63,917 nt of DNA from CAZMYO01 sp964570525 (GTDB lineage Bacteria; Patescibacteriota; Patescibacteriia; Magasanikbacterales; GWA2-37-8): NCBI GenBank assembly GCA_964570525.1, contig CAZMYO010000007.1:1-63917 (forward strand), written 5' to 3'. The notes beneath the pieces were generated by a model. It was not told the origin of the DNA. It did no database searches and worked only from the letters and a program-made list of their open reading frames with translations. Made by a program: the position numbers and the translations under genes. Positions 62,275 through 63,917 of this stretch are shown piece by piece (position 1 is the stretch's first letter; every line of letters starts with the position of its first letter).

Positions 62275-62700
62275 ATGACTCCACACGCATTGCTGTTTAC
62301 CTTGGCCGCTATCGGCATCAGCGAGACAGTGTACCTTATTCGCAAACGAACGGTTCAAGAAAAACCGGTCTGCATTATCGGCGAAACGTGTCACATAGTC
62401 CTCGAGAGTAAATATAGTAAAATGTTTGGTATTCCCAACGATGTTTTGGGCCTGCTCTTTTACCTCATGATCTCTGCCATCACCGCTTTTTTGGTTATTG
62501 GCATTGAGCCTGTTATCTGGCTGGACAGACTGGCAAAGGTTTTAGTTCTGGGAGCGGCGACACTGTCATTGTATCTTATTTATCTCCAATGGCGCGTACT
62601 TAAGGCGTGGTGTTTTTGGTGCCTGATGTCCGCCACGACTGTTTTCTTAATGGCGGCCATTGTTTTATTAACCAATCTTCGTATTTTAAGTTATTTATAA
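62275..62700 (+). CDS. Vitamin K epoxide reductase (VKOR) family protein
   Basis: 141 residues, four membrane helices. Bacterial VKOR reoxidises DsbA-like proteins with quinone. The first cysteine pair is in PVCIIGETCHIVLESKYSKMFGIPNDVLGLLFY, including the conserved serine, and the active CxxC is WCFWCLMSA. It lacks a fused thioredoxin domain. Its partner in the operon is a DoxX protein; a DsbA-like partner is not seen in the window. Confidence 0.9.
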   Translation: MTPHALLFTLAAIGISETVYLIRKRTVQEKPVCIIGETCHIVLESKYSKMFGIPNDVLGLLFYLMISAITAFLVIGIEPVIWLDRLAKVLVLGAATLSLYLIYLQWRVLKAWCFWCLMSATTVFLMAAIVLLTNLRILSYL

Positions 62701-62706
62701 TTATCT

Positions 62707-63102
62707 ATGTTTATGAAAAAATCCGCGCATCATATTTTACGCGTCGGCCTGGCGATAACTTTTTTGTGGATCGGCATTCTTATTTTTCGCGAACCGGAAG
62801 GCTGGGGCAGCATTCTTCAGCCGTGGGCGGCTAATCTTTTGCCGATTCCTTTGAAAGAAGCGATGATTGGCACGGCTATACTCGATATGGTTATCGGGCT
62901 GCTGCTTCTTATTGATGTGGTGACGTGGCTCGCGGCCTTGGTCGGCGCGGCGCACCTGGTTATTGTTCTTACGGTTACCGGCATTACCGGCATTACAGTT
63001 CGCGATATCGGTTTGCTCACCGGGCTTCTGGCGCTTATGGTAACCGCCTGGCCGGAAAAGTTTTATTTTTGGAAGAAAAAGAATAAGGCAATACCGAATT
63101 AG
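62707..63102 (+). CDS. DoxX family membrane protein
   Basis: 131 residues, four hydrophobic segments with the DoxX-like start HHILRVGLAITFLWIGILIF and GTAILDMVIGLLLLIDVVTWLAALVGAAHL. It begins 6 nt after VKOR. A start at 62713 (MKKSA) is an alternative. Ends at a strong terminator. With the copies at 5517 and 31278 it makes three DoxX-type genes in 64 kb, each next to a redox gene. Confidence 0.85.
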   Translation: MFMKKSAHHILRVGLAITFLWIGILIFREPEGWGSILQPWAANLLPIPLKEAMIGTAILDMVIGLLLLIDVVTWLAALVGAAHLVIVLTVTGITGITVRDIGLLTGLLALMVTAWPEKFYFWKKKNKAIPN

Positions 63103-63117
63103 TTTCTTAGATCAGAA

Positions 63118-63153
63118 TAAAAAAACGATTCTTAAACAAGAACCGTTTTTTTA
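63118..63153. terminator. Terminator after the VKOR-DoxX operon
   Basis: AAAAAAACGATTCTT-AAAC-AAGAACCGTTTTTTT, with runs on both sides. Confidence 0.9.
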
Positions 63154-63160
63154 TTAGTAA

Positions 63161-63220
63161 CTGGACTGCTCTCGTCTGAAGCGTAGAAACTAAACTTCAA
63201 ACGAGATGTGAGCAGTCCAG
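63161..63220. repeat. 60-nt long hairpin
   Basis: CTGGACTGCTCTCGTCTGAAG and CTTCAAACGAGATGTGAGCAGTCCAG form a 21-bp stem with one 5-nt bulge and a 13-nt loop, without a T-run of its own. Confidence 0.75.
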
Positions 63221-63266
63221 TAGACCTACTCTCACCTCGCCCCTTGGTTGGGGAGAAGGCTGTAGG

Positions 63267-63917
63267 CTACTTGCCGCCCGCCTTACCCTTCGGCGATAGG
63301 AGCAGCGAAGGGTTTGGCGCCGTGATCACCAGGTTGCCGTTCTTGCCGGCTTCCTCGTAGATCTTCGGCATCTTGGTCTGCATGTCGAATTGGAGGTACT
63401 CCGGGTTGCGCCGGAGCGCCGCCCCGATCTGGTTGATCTTGACCGCCTCGACTTGGCCTTCCTTCTCCGACAGCTGGCGGCGCATGTCCATGGTCTTGGT
63501 CTCCGCCTCGACTTTCTCGCGTTCGGCGATGGCCTTGTCCTTGAGGACGCCCTGGACCGCGCGCTCGGTGTTGGCGTGGTTCATCTCCTCCGGGAACTGC
63601 AGGTTGGAGAGAATGACCTCGTTGACCTGCACCGCCTTCTCCTTCTTCTCCATGCTCTCGACGAAGCGCTTGCGGATGGTGACGAGGATCTCCTCGCGCT
63701 GGTCGTTGACGTCGTTGGCGCGGTAGGGCGAGACTGTCTCGCGGACCGCCTCACCGATGGCCGGCCGGACGTAGGTGTCATAGAGCTGCTGGCTGGAAAC
63801 GGTGTTGTCCTTGCCAGCCGAGAGCGTCGTCAGCAGCCTCTCGACCGAGGCGTCCGTGCAGTCGGCGCCGTAGCGGATGTAGACGTCCAGGCCGAACTGC
63901 ACACCGTCCTTGGTCAG
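63267..63917 (-). CDS. SPFH/prohibitin-type protein (N-terminus outside the window)
   Basis: 216 residues visible, continuing beyond the right edge. The visible part starts inside the SPFH domain (FGLDVYIRYGADCTDASVERLLTTL, VRPAIGEAVRETVSPYRANDV) and continues with the helical stalk rich in E, K and A (DKAIAEREKVEAETKTMDMRRQLSEKEGQ) typical of prohibitin/stomatin-like membrane scaffold proteins. Codon use is strongly G+C-rich, as in the genes at 19166 and 53475. Its start, signal and promoter cannot be seen. Confidence 0.85.
   Translation of the reverse strand: MTKDGVQFGLDVYIRYGADCTDASVERLLTTLSAGKDNTVSSQQLYDTYVRPAIGEAVRETVSPYRANDVNDQREEILVTIRKRFVESMEKKEKAVQVNEVILSNLQFPEEMNHANTERAVQGVLKDKAIAEREKVEAETKTMDMRRQLSEKEGQVEAVKINQIGAALRRNPEYLQFDMQTKMPKIYEEAGKNGNLVITAPNPSLLLSPKGKAGGK

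Overview
The window looks like a chromosomal segment of a Patescibacteria (CPR, Parcubacteria-like) genome, inferred from compact monocistronic housekeeping genes, many short repeats inside and between genes, tRNA genes without encoded CCA, standard use of TGA as stop, and a CPR-typical gene mix (lamin-tail-domain surface protein, RmuC, H+-pyrophosphatase, DoxX and VKOR membrane proteins, DedA, a fused-penicillin-binding protein). Taxonomy is inference only; there is no rRNA in the window.

Layout. 1-9 kb: tRNA-Ala and tRNA-Arg, rmuC, rpsT, holA, an NDH-2 dehydrogenase with a cysteine-tailed DoxX protein, polA and tRNA-Cys. 9-18 kb: LysM/M23 peptidase, H+-pyrophosphatase, trigger factor operon with nfo, yggU. 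17.9-22.8 kb: the origin region (yidD-rnpA-rpmH facing left, dnaA-dnaN facing right, probable oriC between dnaA and dnaN). 22.8-34 kb: class Ia ribonucleotide reductase, uppS, tRNA-Ala, MgtC, an O-antigen-ligase-like protein, Nudix, DedA, DoxX-like, MsrB, thymidine kinase. 34-40 kb: ABC-F, recQ, a Doc toxin-antitoxin module between two 42-bp direct repeats, and a tRNA-Ser cluster with broken tRNA pieces. 40-49 kb: 1012-residue lamin-tail protein, NAD salvage operon pncA-pncB, guaB. 49-63.9 kb: a long noncoding region with a probable structured RNA, DksA/TraR, lspA, comM, 3D-domain protein, a 913-residue coiled-coil metallophosphoesterase, a PBP1A-like protein, ruvB, a C39-like peptidase, a VKOR-DoxX operon and a partial SPFH protein.

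Two styles of gene are interleaved. Housekeeping genes (rmuC, rpsT, dnaA, dnaN, tig, hppA, nfo, polA, recQ, lspA, comM, ruvB and others) start without a visible Shine-Dalgarno (SD) sequence and often on very short leaders. About sixteen mostly unrecognised genes, plus pncA-pncB, instead have an AAGGAGG-type SD; most also have their own TTGAC-17 bp-TAnnnT promoter and a private hairpin terminator, commonly with a T-tract broken by one C. Several encode small CxxC (probable zinc) proteins or lipoproteins. This scattered, uniformly equipped gene set is the most system-like signal I see.

The second theme is repeats. Heptanucleotide-periodic elements with different unit sequences sit in many gaps, and in-frame copies lie inside polA (three times) and the O-antigen-ligase-like gene. 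Palindromic elements have also been absorbed into yggU, lspA, recQ, the ABC-F gene, the dnaA linker and the PBP tail, and they interrupt tRNA-Ser fragments. A promoter-driven RNA of about 310 nt at 49410-49720, with a possible pseudoknot that competes with its terminator, is the best candidate for a new RNA element.
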